The position numbers and the translations under genes were made by a program. A DNA stretch of 64,000 nucleotides from Nemopilema nomurai (taxonomy: Eukaryota > Cnidaria > Scyphozoa > Rhizostomeae > Rhizostomatidae): assembly GCA_003864495.1 (NCBI GenBank), contig ML133488.1:3260674-3324673 (forward strand). The letters run 5' to 3'. The notes beneath the pieces are model-generated. The model was not told the origin of the DNA. It worked only from the letters and a program-made list of their open reading frames with translations, and searched no databases. Position 1 is the stretch's first letter; every line of letters starts with the position of its first letter. Positions 1 through 12,760 of the stretch are shown in pieces.

Positions 1-1254
1 ACTGATTGGATAAGACATGGTCACGTTAACACAAGCTCAATCCCGTGAAAAGCTGCGTCGATTCTCAAGTCGTCAATCTTATGAACTAAATCAACACCAA
101 AGCTGCCCTCAACTGCAACGTCTGTGACAATACAAAGCTTTGAATATTGCAAGATATTGAGATATTGAACTATTTCTAGCTCTTTAAAAGGTAAAGGAAG
201 GATGCATAAACTACGCATCCCAGGTAATAATAATATCATTACGCGAAAGAATCGACAGATTTCACTCTTCGAGCTTTATTCACAGCAATAGCAACAGCAT
301 CAATAACAATGAACTGATAAAAGACAGCCAAAATGAGTTGAGTTGCCGACAGATGAATAAAAGAACTGTCACATCGCTCTGAGCAGAAATGGACTGCAGG
401 TTCTGGGGGCTTCTGTGTTACTAAATTCATGGAAAAGCCAGAAACAAGCAGCCACAAAAATGCCCCCTCTTCATTTCCATGTCAAGACAGGCATCCAAAT
501 GCTTTTGAAATGGATGGAAATCAGCGTTGCAGGAGATGCTGGAATTATTGAAGAATAGAAATGGCCGAATTTTAATGATTGCCTTTCTTTGTAAAAAGAT
601 CGAAGCTATTTTTTGACAAAATATTCAAGCCAAAAATGGCAAATGTTTCAACGTTTTAGAACTGCATTTAGTCTGAAACATTCTTACCTCTGCGTTATAA
701 AATCGCCCAAAACACGTCATAGTTTTTCAAGATTATAACCTTCCTTTAGAATTAAAACCTATTTGATTTTGTTAGAGAAATTCCCTTATCACCTCAGAGT
801 GCCCCCTATTTCTGGCGTGCTTTCAGGAGCTATAATTCAAGCGAAGACTGATTCAAGCTATTTTGTTATTGGAGAGTTTTATCTCTAAATTTGTGATTTT
901 TCCAAAAGAATAGAGTAAATTTTGAACGGTATGGTCTTTCAAACGATAAACTCTTGAGGATAACAGAAAATTGGCTTGAGTCAAAAAAAGTAAAAAACTA
1001 TACAGATCAGCAACCACTTGCATCAAGCTATAAGAGCAGGAGTTTTTCAGCCTAAAAACTCCTTCACACAAACCGCTCGTTTTTGCAAAGCCCTGCTTTA
1101 TGACAAATCTCTAGCATGCAGTTGTTATGAAAATTTACTCATCTGCTTTAGTTCTGACCACCTTAAAATTCAAATTAAAACTGCCTCCTCGATCAAGAAA
1201 CTTCAGTGAAAAAGATGCATTCAAAACCACATAGATTCGTTTTTGCTCAGGACC
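1..1254. other. Left flank, no gene seen
   Basis: I see no gene, RNA gene or mobile-element end here. The open frames are short, lack splice context and read through AT-rich DNA. From about 1000 onward the text becomes vaguely similar to the satellite that follows (for example a run of actgcc-type and gatcaag-type words near 1180-1200), so the last 250 bases may be very old, decayed satellite monomers. That is an impression, not an alignment. Confidence 0.5.
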
Positions 1255-4200
1255 CCTAAATGCACCTACTTGAAAAAATTTAGGGTTTGATTAGAGTTCT
1301 GATCTTTCCAGTCTTTCGTGTGTTACTCTTGATGTATAAACAGACTGAAGCTGTTCTGTAGATAAAAAAATTTTCCATCAAAACTGCCCGTTAACCAAGG
1401 TTATAGCCTTGCTTCCTGGTCAAAAACTTACATGTCTTCGTTTGAAAAAATTACTTGGTTAATTCAAGTTATGACGTTGTCCGAAATGTTCTCAAGTATT
1501 TCTCTTGATGTATAAACAGATGGAAGCTGTTCTGTTGACAAAATATTTTTCTATCTAAATTGCACGTATTCCAAGGTTATAGCCTTACGTTCTGGTCAAA
1601 AACTTACATGTCTTCGTTTGAAAAATTACTTGGTTGATTCATGTTATACTTGTCAGGGATGTTTTGAAGTGTTTCTCTTGATGTAGGAACAGATTAGAGC
1701 TGTTCTGTTGATAAAAGATTTTTCGATCAAAACTGCACATTTTCCAAGGTTATAGCCTTGCTTCCTGGTCAAAAACTTACATGTCTTCGTTTGAAAAATT
1801 ACTTGGTTGACCAATGTTATGACCTTGTCAGGGATGTTTTCAAGTGTTTCTCTTGATGTATAAACAGATTGAAGCTGTTCTGCTGATAAAAAATTTTCGA
1901 TCAAAACTGCCCGTTAACCAAGGTTATAGCCTTGCTTCCTGGTCAAAAACTTACATGTCTTCGTTTGAAAAATTACTTGGTTGACCCATGTCATGACCTT
2001 GTCAGGGAATTTGTCAAGTGTTTCTCTTGATGTATAAACAGATTGAAGCTGTTCTGTTGATAAAATATTTTCGATCAAAACTGCCCGTTAACCAAGGTTA
2101 TAGCCTTGCTTCCTGGTCAAAAACTTACATGTCTTTGTTTGATGAAATTACTTGGTTGATTGAAGTTATGACCTTGTCAGGAATATTTTCAAGTGTTTCT
2201 CTTGATGAATAAACAGATTAAAGCTGTTCTGTTGATAAAAAATTTTTCGATCAAAACTGCACATTTTCCAAGGTTATAGCCTTGCTTCCTGGTCAAAAAC
2301 TTACATGTCTTCGTTTGAAAAATAAATTGGTTGACCCATGTCATGACCTTGTCAGGGAATTTGTCAAGTGTTTCTCTTGATGTATAAACAGATTGAAGCT
2401 GTTCTGTTGATAAAATATTTTCGATCAAAACTGCCCGTTAACCAAGGTTATAGCCTTGCTTCCTGGTCAAAAACTTACATGTCTTTGTTTGAAGAAATTA
2501 CTTGGTTGATTGAAGTTATGACCTTGTCAGGAATATTTTCAAGTGTTTATCTTGATGAATAAACAGATTAAAGCTGTTCTGCTGATAAAAAATTTTCGAT
2601 CAAAACTGCACATTTTCCAAGGTTATAGCCTTGCTTCCTGGTCAAAAACTTACATGTCTTCGTTTGAAAAATTACTTGGTTGACCCCAGTTATGACCTTG
2701 TCAGGGATTTTTTCAAGTGTTTCTCTTGATGTATAAACAGACTGAAGCTGTTCTGTAGATAAAAAATTTTTCCATCAAAACTGCCCGTTAACCAAGGTTA
2801 TAGCCTTGCTTCCTGGTCAAAAACTTACATGTCTTCGTTTGAAAAAATTACTTGGTTAATTCAAGTTATGACGTTGTCCGAAATGTTCTCAAGTATTTCT
2901 CTTGATGTATAAACAGATGGAAGCTGTTCTGTTGACAAAATATTTTTCTATCTAAATTGCACGTATTCCAAGGTTATAGCCTTGCGTTCTGGTCAAAAAC
3001 TTACATGTCTTCGTTTGAAAAATTACTTGGTTGATTCATGTTATACTTGTCAGGGATGTTTTGAAGTGTTTCTCTTGATATAGGAACAGATTGAAGCTGT
3101 TCTGCTGATAAAAAATTTTCGATCAAAACTGCCCGTTAACCAAGGTTATAGCCTTGCTTTCTGGTCAAAAATGTACATGTCTTCGTTTGAAAAATTACTT
3201 GGTTGACCCATTTTATGACCTTGTCACGGATTTTGTCAAGTGTTTATCTTGATGTATATACAGACTAAAGCTGTTCTGTTGATAAAATTTTTTAGATCAA
3301 AACTGGAGATTTTCCAAGGTTATAGCCTTGCTTCCTGGTCAAAAACTTACATGTCTTCGTTTGAAAAATTGATTGGTTGACCCAAGTTATGACCTTGTCA
3401 GAAATGTTTTCAAGTGTTTCTCTTGACGTATAAAAAGTTTGAAGCTGTTCTGTTGATAAATAATTTTCGATCAAAACTGCCCGTTAACCAAGGTTATTAT
3501 AGCCTTGCTTCCTGGTCAAAAACTTACATGTCTTCGTTAGAAAAATTACTTGGTTGATTCAAGTTATACTTGTCAGGAATATTTTCAAGTAGTGATCTTG
3601 ATGTATAAACAGATTAAAGCTGTTCTGTTGATAAAAAATTTTCGATCAAAACTGCACATTTTCCAAGGTTCTAGCCTTGCTTCCTGGTCAAAAACTTACA
3701 TGTCTTCGTTTGAGAAAATTACTTGGTTGACCCATATCATGACCTTGTCAGGAATGTTTTCAAGTGTTTCTCTTGATGTATAAAAAGTTTGAAGCTGTTC
3801 TGTTGATAAAAATTTTTTCGATCAAAACTGCCCTTTTTCCAAGGTTATATCCTCGCTTCCTGGCCAAAAACTTACATGTCTTTGTTTGAAAAAATTTATT
3901 GGTTAATTCAAGTTATGATCTTGTCAGGGAAGTTCTAAAGTGTTTCTCTTGATGTATAAACAGATTGAAGCTGTTTTGTTCATAAAAAAATTTTCGATCA
4001 AAGCTGCACATTTTGAAGGGTATAGTCTTGCTTCCTGGTCAAAAACATACATGTCTCCGTTTGAAAGATTACTTGGTTGACTCAAGTTATACTTGTCATG
4101 AATATTTTCAAGTGTTTCTCTTTATGTATAAACAGATTAAAGCTGTTCTCTTGTTAAAAAAATTTTCATCAAAACTGCCCGTTTTCCAAGGTTATATAGC

Positions 4201-7200
4201 CTTGCTTCTCTGCAAAAAAACTTACATATCTTCGTTTGAGAAAATTACTTGGTTGACCGAAGTTATGACCTTGTCAGGGGTGTTTTCAAGTGTTTCTCTT
4301 GATATAGGAACAGATTAAAGCTGTTCTGTTGATAAAAGATTTTCGATCAAAATTGCACATTTTCCAAGGTTATAGCCTTGCTTCCTGGTCAAAAACTTAC
4401 ATGTCTTCGTTTGAAAAATTACTTGGTTGACCAATGTTATGACCTTGTCAGGGATGTTCTTAAGTGTTTCTCTTGATGTATAAACAGATTGAAGCTGTTC
4501 TGCTGATAAAAAATTTTCGATCAAAACTGCCCGTTAACCAAGGTTATAGCCTTGCTTCCTGGTCAAAACTTACATGTTTTCGTTTGAAAAATTACTTGGT
4601 TGACCCAAGTTATGACCTTGTCAGAAATGTTTTCAAGTGTTTCTCTTGATGTATAAACAGACTGAAGCTGTTCTGTAGATAAAAAATTTTTCCATCAAAA
4701 CTGCCCGTTAACCAAGGTTATAGCCTTGCTTCCTGGCCAAAGACTTACATATCTTCGTTTGAAGAAATTACTTGGTTGACAGAAGTTATGACCTTGTCAG
4801 GGATGTTTTCAAGTGTTTCTTTTGATATAGGAACAGATTGAAGCTGTTCTGCTGATAAAAATTTTTCGATCAAAACTGCACATTTTCCAAGGTTATAGCC
4901 TTGCTTCCTGGTCAAAAACTTACATGTCTTCGTTTGAAAAATTACTTGGTTGACAAGTTATGACCTTGTCAGGATTTTCAAGTGTTTCTTTTGATGTATA
5001 AACAGATTAAAGCTGTTCTGTTGATAAAAAATTTTTTGATCAAAACTGCACATTTTCCAAGGTTATAGCCTTGCTTCCTGGTCAAAAACTTACATGTCTT
5101 CGTTTGAAAAATTACTTGGTTGACCCAAGTTATGACCTTGTCAGAAATGTTTTCAAGTGTTTCTCTTGATGTATAAACAGATTGAAGCTGTTCTGTTGAT
5201 AAAAAATTTTTCGATCAAAACTGCCCGTTAACCAAGGTTATAGCCTTGCTTCCTGGTCAGAAACTTACATGTCTTCATTTGAAAAATTACTTCATTCAAG
5301 TTATGACCTTGTCAGGATTTTTCAAGTGTTTTCTTGATGTATAAACAGATTGAAGCTGTTCTGTAATAAAATTTTCGATCAAAACTGCCGTTAACCAAGG
5401 TTATAGCCTTGCTTCCTGGTCAAAACTTACATATGTCGTTTGAAAAATTACTTGGTTGAGAAGTTATGACTTGTCAGGGATTTTTCAAGTGTTTCTCTTG
5501 ATATAGGAACAGTTTGAAGCTGTTCTGTTGATAAATAATTTTCGATCAAAACTGCCCGTTAACCAAGGTTATTATAGCCTTGCTTCCTGGTCAAAAACTT
5601 ACATGTCCTCGTTAGAAAAATTACTTGGTTGACCCCAGTTATGACCTTGTCAGGAATGTTTTCAAGTGTTTCTCTTGATGTATAAACAGATTGAAGCTGT
5701 TCTGTTGATAAAAAATTTTTCGATCAAAACTGCCCGTTAACCAAGGTTATAGCCTTGCTTCCTGGTCAGAAACTTACATGTCTTCATTTGAAAAATTACT
5801 TGGTTCATTCAAGTTATGACCTTGTCAGGGATTTTTTCAAGTGTTTCTCTTGATGTATAAAAAGTTTGAAGCTGTTCTGTTGATAAAACATTTTCGATCA
5901 AAACTGCCCGTTAACCAAGGTTATAGCCTTGCTTCCTGGTCTAAAACTTTAAATTACTTGGTTGATTCAAGTTTGACTTCAGGAATATTTTCAAGTAGTG
6001 ATCTTGATGTATAAACAGATTAAAGCTGTTCTGTTGATAAAAAATTTTCGATCAAAACTGCATTTTCCAAGGTTATAGCCTTGCTTCCTGGTCAATTTTT
6101 TTGAAAAATTACTTGGTTCATTCAAGTTATGACCTTGTCAGGGATTTTTTCAAGTGTTTCTCTTGATGTATAAACAGACTGAAGCTGTTCTGTAGATAAA
6201 AAATTTTTCCATCAAAACTGCCCGTTAACCAAGGTTATAGCCTTGCTTCCAGGCCAAAGACTTACATATCTTCGTTTGAAGAAATTACTTGGTTGACAGA
6301 AGTTATGACTTTGTCAGGGACTTTTTCAAGTGTTTCTCTTGATATAGGAACAGATTGAAGCTGTTCTGCTGATAAAAAATTTTCGATCAAAACTGCCCGT
6401 TAACCAAGGTTATAGCCTTGCTTCCTGGTCTAAAACTTACATGTCTTCGTTAGAAAAATTACTTGGTTGATTCAAGTTATACTTGTCAGGAATATTTTCA
6501 AGTAGTGATCTTGATGTATAAACAGATTAAAGCTGTTCTGTTGATAAAAAATTTTTAGATCAAAACTGCAGATTTTCCAAGGTTATAGCCTTGCTTCCTG
6601 GTCAAAAACTTACATGTCTTCGTTTGAAAAATTACTTGGTTGACCCAAGTTGTGACCTTGTCAGAAATGTTTTCAAGTGTTTCTCTTGATGTATAAAAAG
6701 TTTGAAGCTGTTCTGCTGATAAAACATTTTCGATCAAAACTGCCCGTTAACCAAGGTTATAGCCTTGCTTCCTGGTCAAAAACTTACATGTCTTCGTTTG
6801 AAAAATTACTTGGTTGATTCAAGTTATACTTGTCATGAATATTTTCAAGTGTTTATCTTGATGTATAAACAGATTAAAGCTGTTTTGTTGATAAAAAATT
6901 TTTCGATCAAAACTGCACATTTTCCAAGGTTATAGCCTTGCTTCCTGGTCAAAAACTGACATGTCTTCGTTTGAGAAAATTACTTGGTTGACCCAAGTCA
7001 TGACCTGTTTTCTGTTTTCTTGATGTATAAAAAGTTTGAAGCTGTTCTGTTGATGAAAAATTTTTCAATCAAAACTGCCTGTTTTCCAAGGTTATATCCT
7101 CGCTTCCTGGCCAAAATCTTACATGTCTTTGTTTGAAAAAATTTATTGGTTAATTCAAGTTATGATGTTGTCAGGGATGTTCTAAAGTGTTTCTCTTGAT

Positions 7201-10200
7201 GTATAAACAGATTGAAGCTGTTTTGTTGATAAAAAAATTTTCGATCAAAACTGCACATTTTCAAGGGTATAGCCTTGCTTCCTGGTCAAAAACTTACATG
7301 TCTTCGTTTGAAAAGTTACTTGGTTCACCAATGTTATGACCTTGTCAGGGATGTTCTTAAGTGTTTCTCTTGATGTATAAACAGATTAAAGCTGTTCTGC
7401 TGATAAAAAATTTTCGATCAAAACTGCACATTTTCCAAGGTTATAGCCTTGCTTCCTGGTCAAAAACTTACATGTCTTCGTTTGAAAAATTACTTGGTTG
7501 ACTAATTTTATGACCTTGTCAGGGATTTTGTCAAGTGTTTCTTTTGATGTATAAACAGATTAAAGCTGTTCTGTTGATAAAAAATTTTTTGATCAAAACT
7601 GCATATTTTCCAAGGTTATAGCCTTGCTTCCTGGTCAAAAACTTACATGTCTTCGTTTGAAAAATTACTTGGTTGACCAATGTTATGACCTTGTCAGGGA
7701 TTTTGTCAAGTGTTTCTTTTGATGTATAAACAGATTAAAGCTGTTCTGTTGATAAAAAATTTTTCGATCAAAACTGCACATTTTCCAAGGTTATAGCCTT
7801 GCTTCCTGGTCAAAAACTTACATGTCTTCGTTTGAAAAATTACTTGGTTGACCCAAGTTATGACCTTGTCAGAAATGTTTTCAAGTGTTTCTCTTGATGT
7901 ATAAAAAGTTTGAAGCTGTTCTGTTGAAAAAAAATTTTCGATCAAAACTGCCCGTTAACCAAGGTTATAGCCTTGCTTCCTGGTCAAAAACTTACATGTC
8001 TTCGTTTGAAAAATTACTTGGTTGACAATTTGACCTTGTCAGGGTTTTTCAAGTGTTTCTTTTGATGTATAAACAGATTAAAGCTGTTCTGTTGATAAAT
8101 AATTTTCGATCAAAATTGCCCGTTAACCAAGGTTATTATAGCCTTGCTTCCTGGTCAGAAACTTAAATGTTTTCGTTTGAAAAATTACTTGGTTGATTCA
8201 AGTTATGACCTTGTCAGGAATGTTTTCAAGTGTTTCTCTTGATGTATAAAAATTAAGCTGTTCTGCTGATAAAAAATTTTCGATCAAAACTGCCCGTTAA
8301 CCAAGGTTATAGCCTTGCTTCCTGGTCAAAAACTTACATGTCTTCGTTTGAAAAATTACTTGGTTGACCAATGTTATGACCTTTCAGGGATGTTTACAAG
8401 TGTTTCTCTTTATGTATAAACAGATTAAAGCTGTTCTGTTGTTAAAAAAATTTTCATCAAAACTGCCCGTTTTCCAAGGTTATATAGCCTTGCTTCTCTG
8501 CAAAAAAACTTACATATCTTCGTTTGAGAAATTACTTGGTTGACCAATGTTATGACCTTGTCAGGGATGTTTTCAAGTGTTTCTCTTGATATAGGAACAG
8601 ATTAAAGCTGTTCTGTTGATAAAAAATTTTTCGATCAAAACTGCACATTTTCCAAGGTTATAGCCTTGCTTCCTGGTCAAAAACTTACATGTCTTCGTTT
8701 GAAAAATTACTTGGTTGACCAATGTTATGACCTTGTCAGGGATGTTCCTAAGTGTTTCTCTTGATGTATAAACAGATTGAAGCTGTTCTGCTGATAAAAA
8801 ATTTTTCGATCAAAACTGCATATTTTCCAAGGTTATAGCCTTGCTTCCTGGTCAAAAACGTACATGTCTTCGTTTGAAAAATTACTTGGTTGACTCAAGT
8901 TATGACCTTTCAGGGATGTTTACAAGTGTTTCTCTTTATGTATAAACAGATTAAAGCTGTTCTGTTGATAAAAAATTTTTCGATCAAAACTGCACATTTT
9001 CCAAGGTTATAGCCTTGCTTCCTGGTCAAAAACTTACATGTCTTCGTTTGAAAAATTACTTGGTTGACCCAAGTTATGACCTTGTCAGGAATGTTTTCAA
9101 GTGTTTCTCTTGATGTATAAAAATTAAGCTGTTCTGTTGATAAAAAATTTTCGATCAAAACTGCCCGTTAACCAAGGTTATAGCCTTGCTTCCTGGTCAA
9201 AAACTTACATGTCTTCGTTTGAGAAAATTACTTGGTTGACCCAAGTTATGACTTTGTCAGAAATGTTTTCAAGTGTTTCTCTTGATGTATAAACAGATTA
9301 AAGCTGTTCTGCTGATAAAAAAATTTCGATCAAAACTGCACATTTTCCAAGGTTATAGCCTTGCTTCCTGGTCAAAAACTTACATGTCTTCGTTTGAGAA
9401 AATTACTTGGTTGACCCAAGTCATGACCTTGTCAGGAATGTTTTCAAGTGTTTCTCTTGATGTATAAAAAGTTTGAAGCTGTTCTGTTGATAAAAAATTT
9501 TCGATCAAAACTGCCCGTTAACCAAGGTTATAGCCTTGCTTCCTGGTCAAAAACTTACATGTCTTCGTTTGAAAAATTACTTGGTTCACCAATGTTATGA
9601 TTGTCAGGTTGTGTTCTTAAGTGTTTCTCTTGATGTATAAACAGATTAAAGCTGTTCTGCTGATAAAAAATTTTCGATCAAAACTGCACATTTTCCAAGG
9701 TTATAGCCTTGCTTCCTGGTCAAAAACTTACATGTCTTCGTTTGAAAAATTACTTGGTTGACCAATGTTATGACCTTGTCAGGGATTTTGTCAAGTGTTT
9801 CTGTTGATGTATAAACAGATTAAAGCTGTTCTGTTGATAAAAAAATTTTCGATCAAAACTGCACATTTTCCAAGGTTATAGCCTTGCTTCCTGGTCAAAA
9901 ACTTACATGTCTTTGTTTGAAAAATTACTTGGTTGACCCAAGTTATGACCTTGTCAGGAATGTATTCAAGTGTTTCTCTTGATGTATAAACAGATTAAAG
10001 CTGTTCTGTTGTTAAAAAAATTTTCATCAAAACTGCCCGTTTTCCAAGGTTATATAGCCTTGCTTCTCTGCAAAAAAACTTACATATCTTCGTTTGAAAA
10101 ATTACTTGGTTGACCAATGTTATGACCTTGTCAGGAATGTTTTCAAGTGTTTCTGTTGATGTATAAACAGATTGAATCTGTTGTGTTGATAAAAAATTTT

Positions 10201-12000
10201 TCGATCAAAACTGCACGTCTTCCAAGGTTATAGCCTTGCTTCGTGGTCAAAAACTTACATGTCTTCGTTTGAAAAATTACTTGGTTGACCAATGTTATGA
10301 CCTTGTCAGGGATGTTCTTAAGTGTTTCTCTTGATGTATAAACAGATTGAAGCTGTTCTGCTGATAAAAAATTTTCGATCAAAACTGCCATCCAAGGTTA
10401 TAGCCTTGCTTCCTGGTCAAAAACGTACATGTCTTCGTTTGAAAAATTACTTGGTTCACCAATGTTATGACCTTGTCAGGGATGTTCTTAAGTGTTTCTC
10501 TTGATGTATAAACAGATTAAAGCTGTTCTGCTGATAAAAAATTTTCGATCAAAACTGCACATTTTCCAAGGTTATAGCCTTGCTTCCTGGTCAAAAACTT
10601 ACATGTCTTCGTTTGAAAAATTACTTGGTTGACCAATGTTATGACCTTGTCAGGGATTTTTTCAAGTGTTTCTGTTGATGTATAAACAGATTAAAGCTGT
10701 TCTGTTGATAAAAAAATTTTCGATCAAAACTGCACATTTTCCAAGGTTATAGCCTTGCTTCCTGGTCAAAAACTTACATGTCTTTGTTTGAAAAATTACT
10801 TGGTTGACCCAAGTTATGACCTTGTCAGGAATGTATTCAAGTGTTTCTCTTGATGTATAAACAGATTAAAGCTGTTCTGTTGTTAAAAACATTTTCATCA
10901 AAACTGCCCGTTTTCCAAGGTTATATAGCCTTGCTTCTCTGCAAAAAAACTTACATATCTTCGTTTGAGGAAATTACTTGGTTGACTGAAGTTATGACCT
11001 TGTCAGGAATGTTTTCAAGTGTTTCTGTTGATGCATAAATGAATTGAATCTGTTGTGTTGATAAAAAATTTTTCGATCAAAACTGCCCGTCTTCCAAGGT
11101 TATAGCCTTGCTTTCTGTCAAAAAACTTACATGTCTTCGTTTGAAAAATTACTTGGTTGACCAATGTTATGACCTTGTCAGGGATGTTCTTAAGTGTTTC
11201 TCTTGATGTATAAACAGATTGAAGCTGTTCTGCTGATAAAAAATTTTCGATCAAAACTGCCCGTTAACCAAGGTTATAGCCTTGCTTCCTGGTCAAAAAC
11301 GTACATGTCTTCGTTTGAAAAAAGTACTTGTTTAATTCAAGTTATGACCTTGTCAGGGATTTTGTCAAGTGTTTCTGTTGATGCATAAAGGAACTGAAGC
11401 TATTCTGTTGATAAAAAATTTTTCGATCAAAACAGCCCGTTTTCCAAGGTTATAACCTTGCTTCCTGGTCAAAAATGTACATGTCTTTGTTTGAAAAAAT
11501 TACTTGGTTGACCAATGTTATGTACTTGTCAGGGATGTTTGTCAAGTGTTTTCTCTGATGTATAAAGAGATTGAAGCTGTTTTGCTGAAAAAATTTTTTC
11601 GATCAAAACTGCCCGTTAACCAAGGTTATAGCCTTGTTTCCTGGTCAAAAACTTACATGTCTTTGTTTGAAGAAATTACTTGGTTGACCAATGTTATGAC
11701 CTTGTCAGGGATTTTGTCAAGTGTTTGTTGATGTATAAACGATTGAAGCTGTTCTGCTTGATAGAAATTTTTTCGATCAAAACAGCCTGTTTTCCAAGGT
11801 TTTAACCTTGCTTCCTGGTCAAAAATGTACATGTCTTCGTTTGAAAAAAGTACTTGTTTAGTTCAAGTTATGACGTTGTCAGGGATGTTCTCAAGTGTTT
11901 CTGTTGATGCATAAACGAATTGAAGCTGTTCTGTTGATAAAATATTTTTCGATTAAAGCTGCTTTTTCCAAGGTTATAGCCTTTACTTCCCTGCCAAAAA
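1255..12000. repeat. 175-bp satellite array, about 60 tandem copies
   Basis: The same 175-bp unit repeats head to tail for about 10.7 kb. Landmarks recurring in each unit are the words gatgtataaacagatt, gaagctgttctg, ttcgatcaaaactgc, ccaaggttatagccttg, cttcctggtcaaaaac, cttacatgtcttcg and ttacttggttga. Successive gaagctgttct landmarks fall at about 1872, 2047, 2222, 2397, 2572 and 2747, which gives the 175 period. Copies differ by substitutions and small indels (compressed copies at about 5290-5480 and 7980-8060). Variant copies recur in blocks, which suggests higher-order organisation. Because 175 is not a multiple of three, the 60-80 codon open frames on both strands shift frame from copy to copy and are not credible genes. 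Satellite identity is seen directly; any centromeric or heterochromatic role is inference. Confidence 0.95.
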
Positions 12001-12760
12001 TTTTCATATTCTCTGCTTGAAATGCATACTTGGCTGTTTAGAGCTCTTCCTCATTCAGGCATGTTTTTTGTGTTTATTGTATTGTTTTTTTCCAAATTTT
12101 GTCTGATAAAAACTTTCCAAAGCTTGAGCATTTCTTTTATGCAACAAAACGTATTTTTTCAATTCATTTACTTGCGTTATTAGCGTTGTGACTTTTTTAG
12201 GCTTGATTTGATGTCATTTTTTCATGTAGAAACTAATTGAAGATGTTATGATGAAAAGTATTCTTGAATGATACCGCTCATTTTTTCAAGACAAAGTCCT
12301 TCTTCGGACGAAAGGTTTCAGATATTTGTGAAAAATATTGACTGATATAAATCGACTTCCGACCACTTAAAGCATGTTTTTGCTTCTATTTTTCATGTAT
12401 TACCTTATTGAATTTCTTTCCCTGATAGTCCTGTTTTACTCAAACTGGCCATTTTTCCAGGGTTATATCCTTGCTTTCCCACCGAAAACGTGTTTCAGTT
12501 GTTTTAGAAATTTATTTGCCCAATTTGAGCATTGACCATTTCAAGCAAGCTTGAAAGTTCTATTTTTAATAGGTAAGCCGACTGAGGATGATTTCTACCC
12601 GAAAATTGCTTTTTCAAGGCCATTTCCTGGTCCTTGTACCAAAACCTTAATTGATCGAAAAACTTTCTAATCTGTTTAGATTTGTAGCGCATTCAGGATG
12701 TTTACCGGAACTATGCTTTAGGTATAAACAGACAGATTGCTTTTGGATGAAATGTTCTTT
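12000..12760. repeat. Decayed satellite monomers at the array edge
   Basis: About four further monomers can be followed past the clean array, each less similar than the last. Recognisable remnants are a Tcatgtagaaactaattgaag block near 12223, a ccatttttccagggttatat block near 12450 followed by ccttgctttcc, and a ggtataaacagacagatt block near 12720. The order of landmarks is that of the 175-bp unit. This is the expected picture when unequal exchange homogenises the middle of an array but not its ends. Confidence 0.75.

Noticed and set aside
1653..11731. Many 60-100 codon open frames on both strands with near-identical proteins
   Set aside because: They are all readings of the 175-bp satellite unit. 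The unit length is not a multiple of three, frames break in most copies, and both strands are open equally.
1255..12000. Regular repeats resembling a CRISPR array
   Set aside because: Whole 175-bp units repeat with no unique spacers, and the genome is that of an animal with introns.
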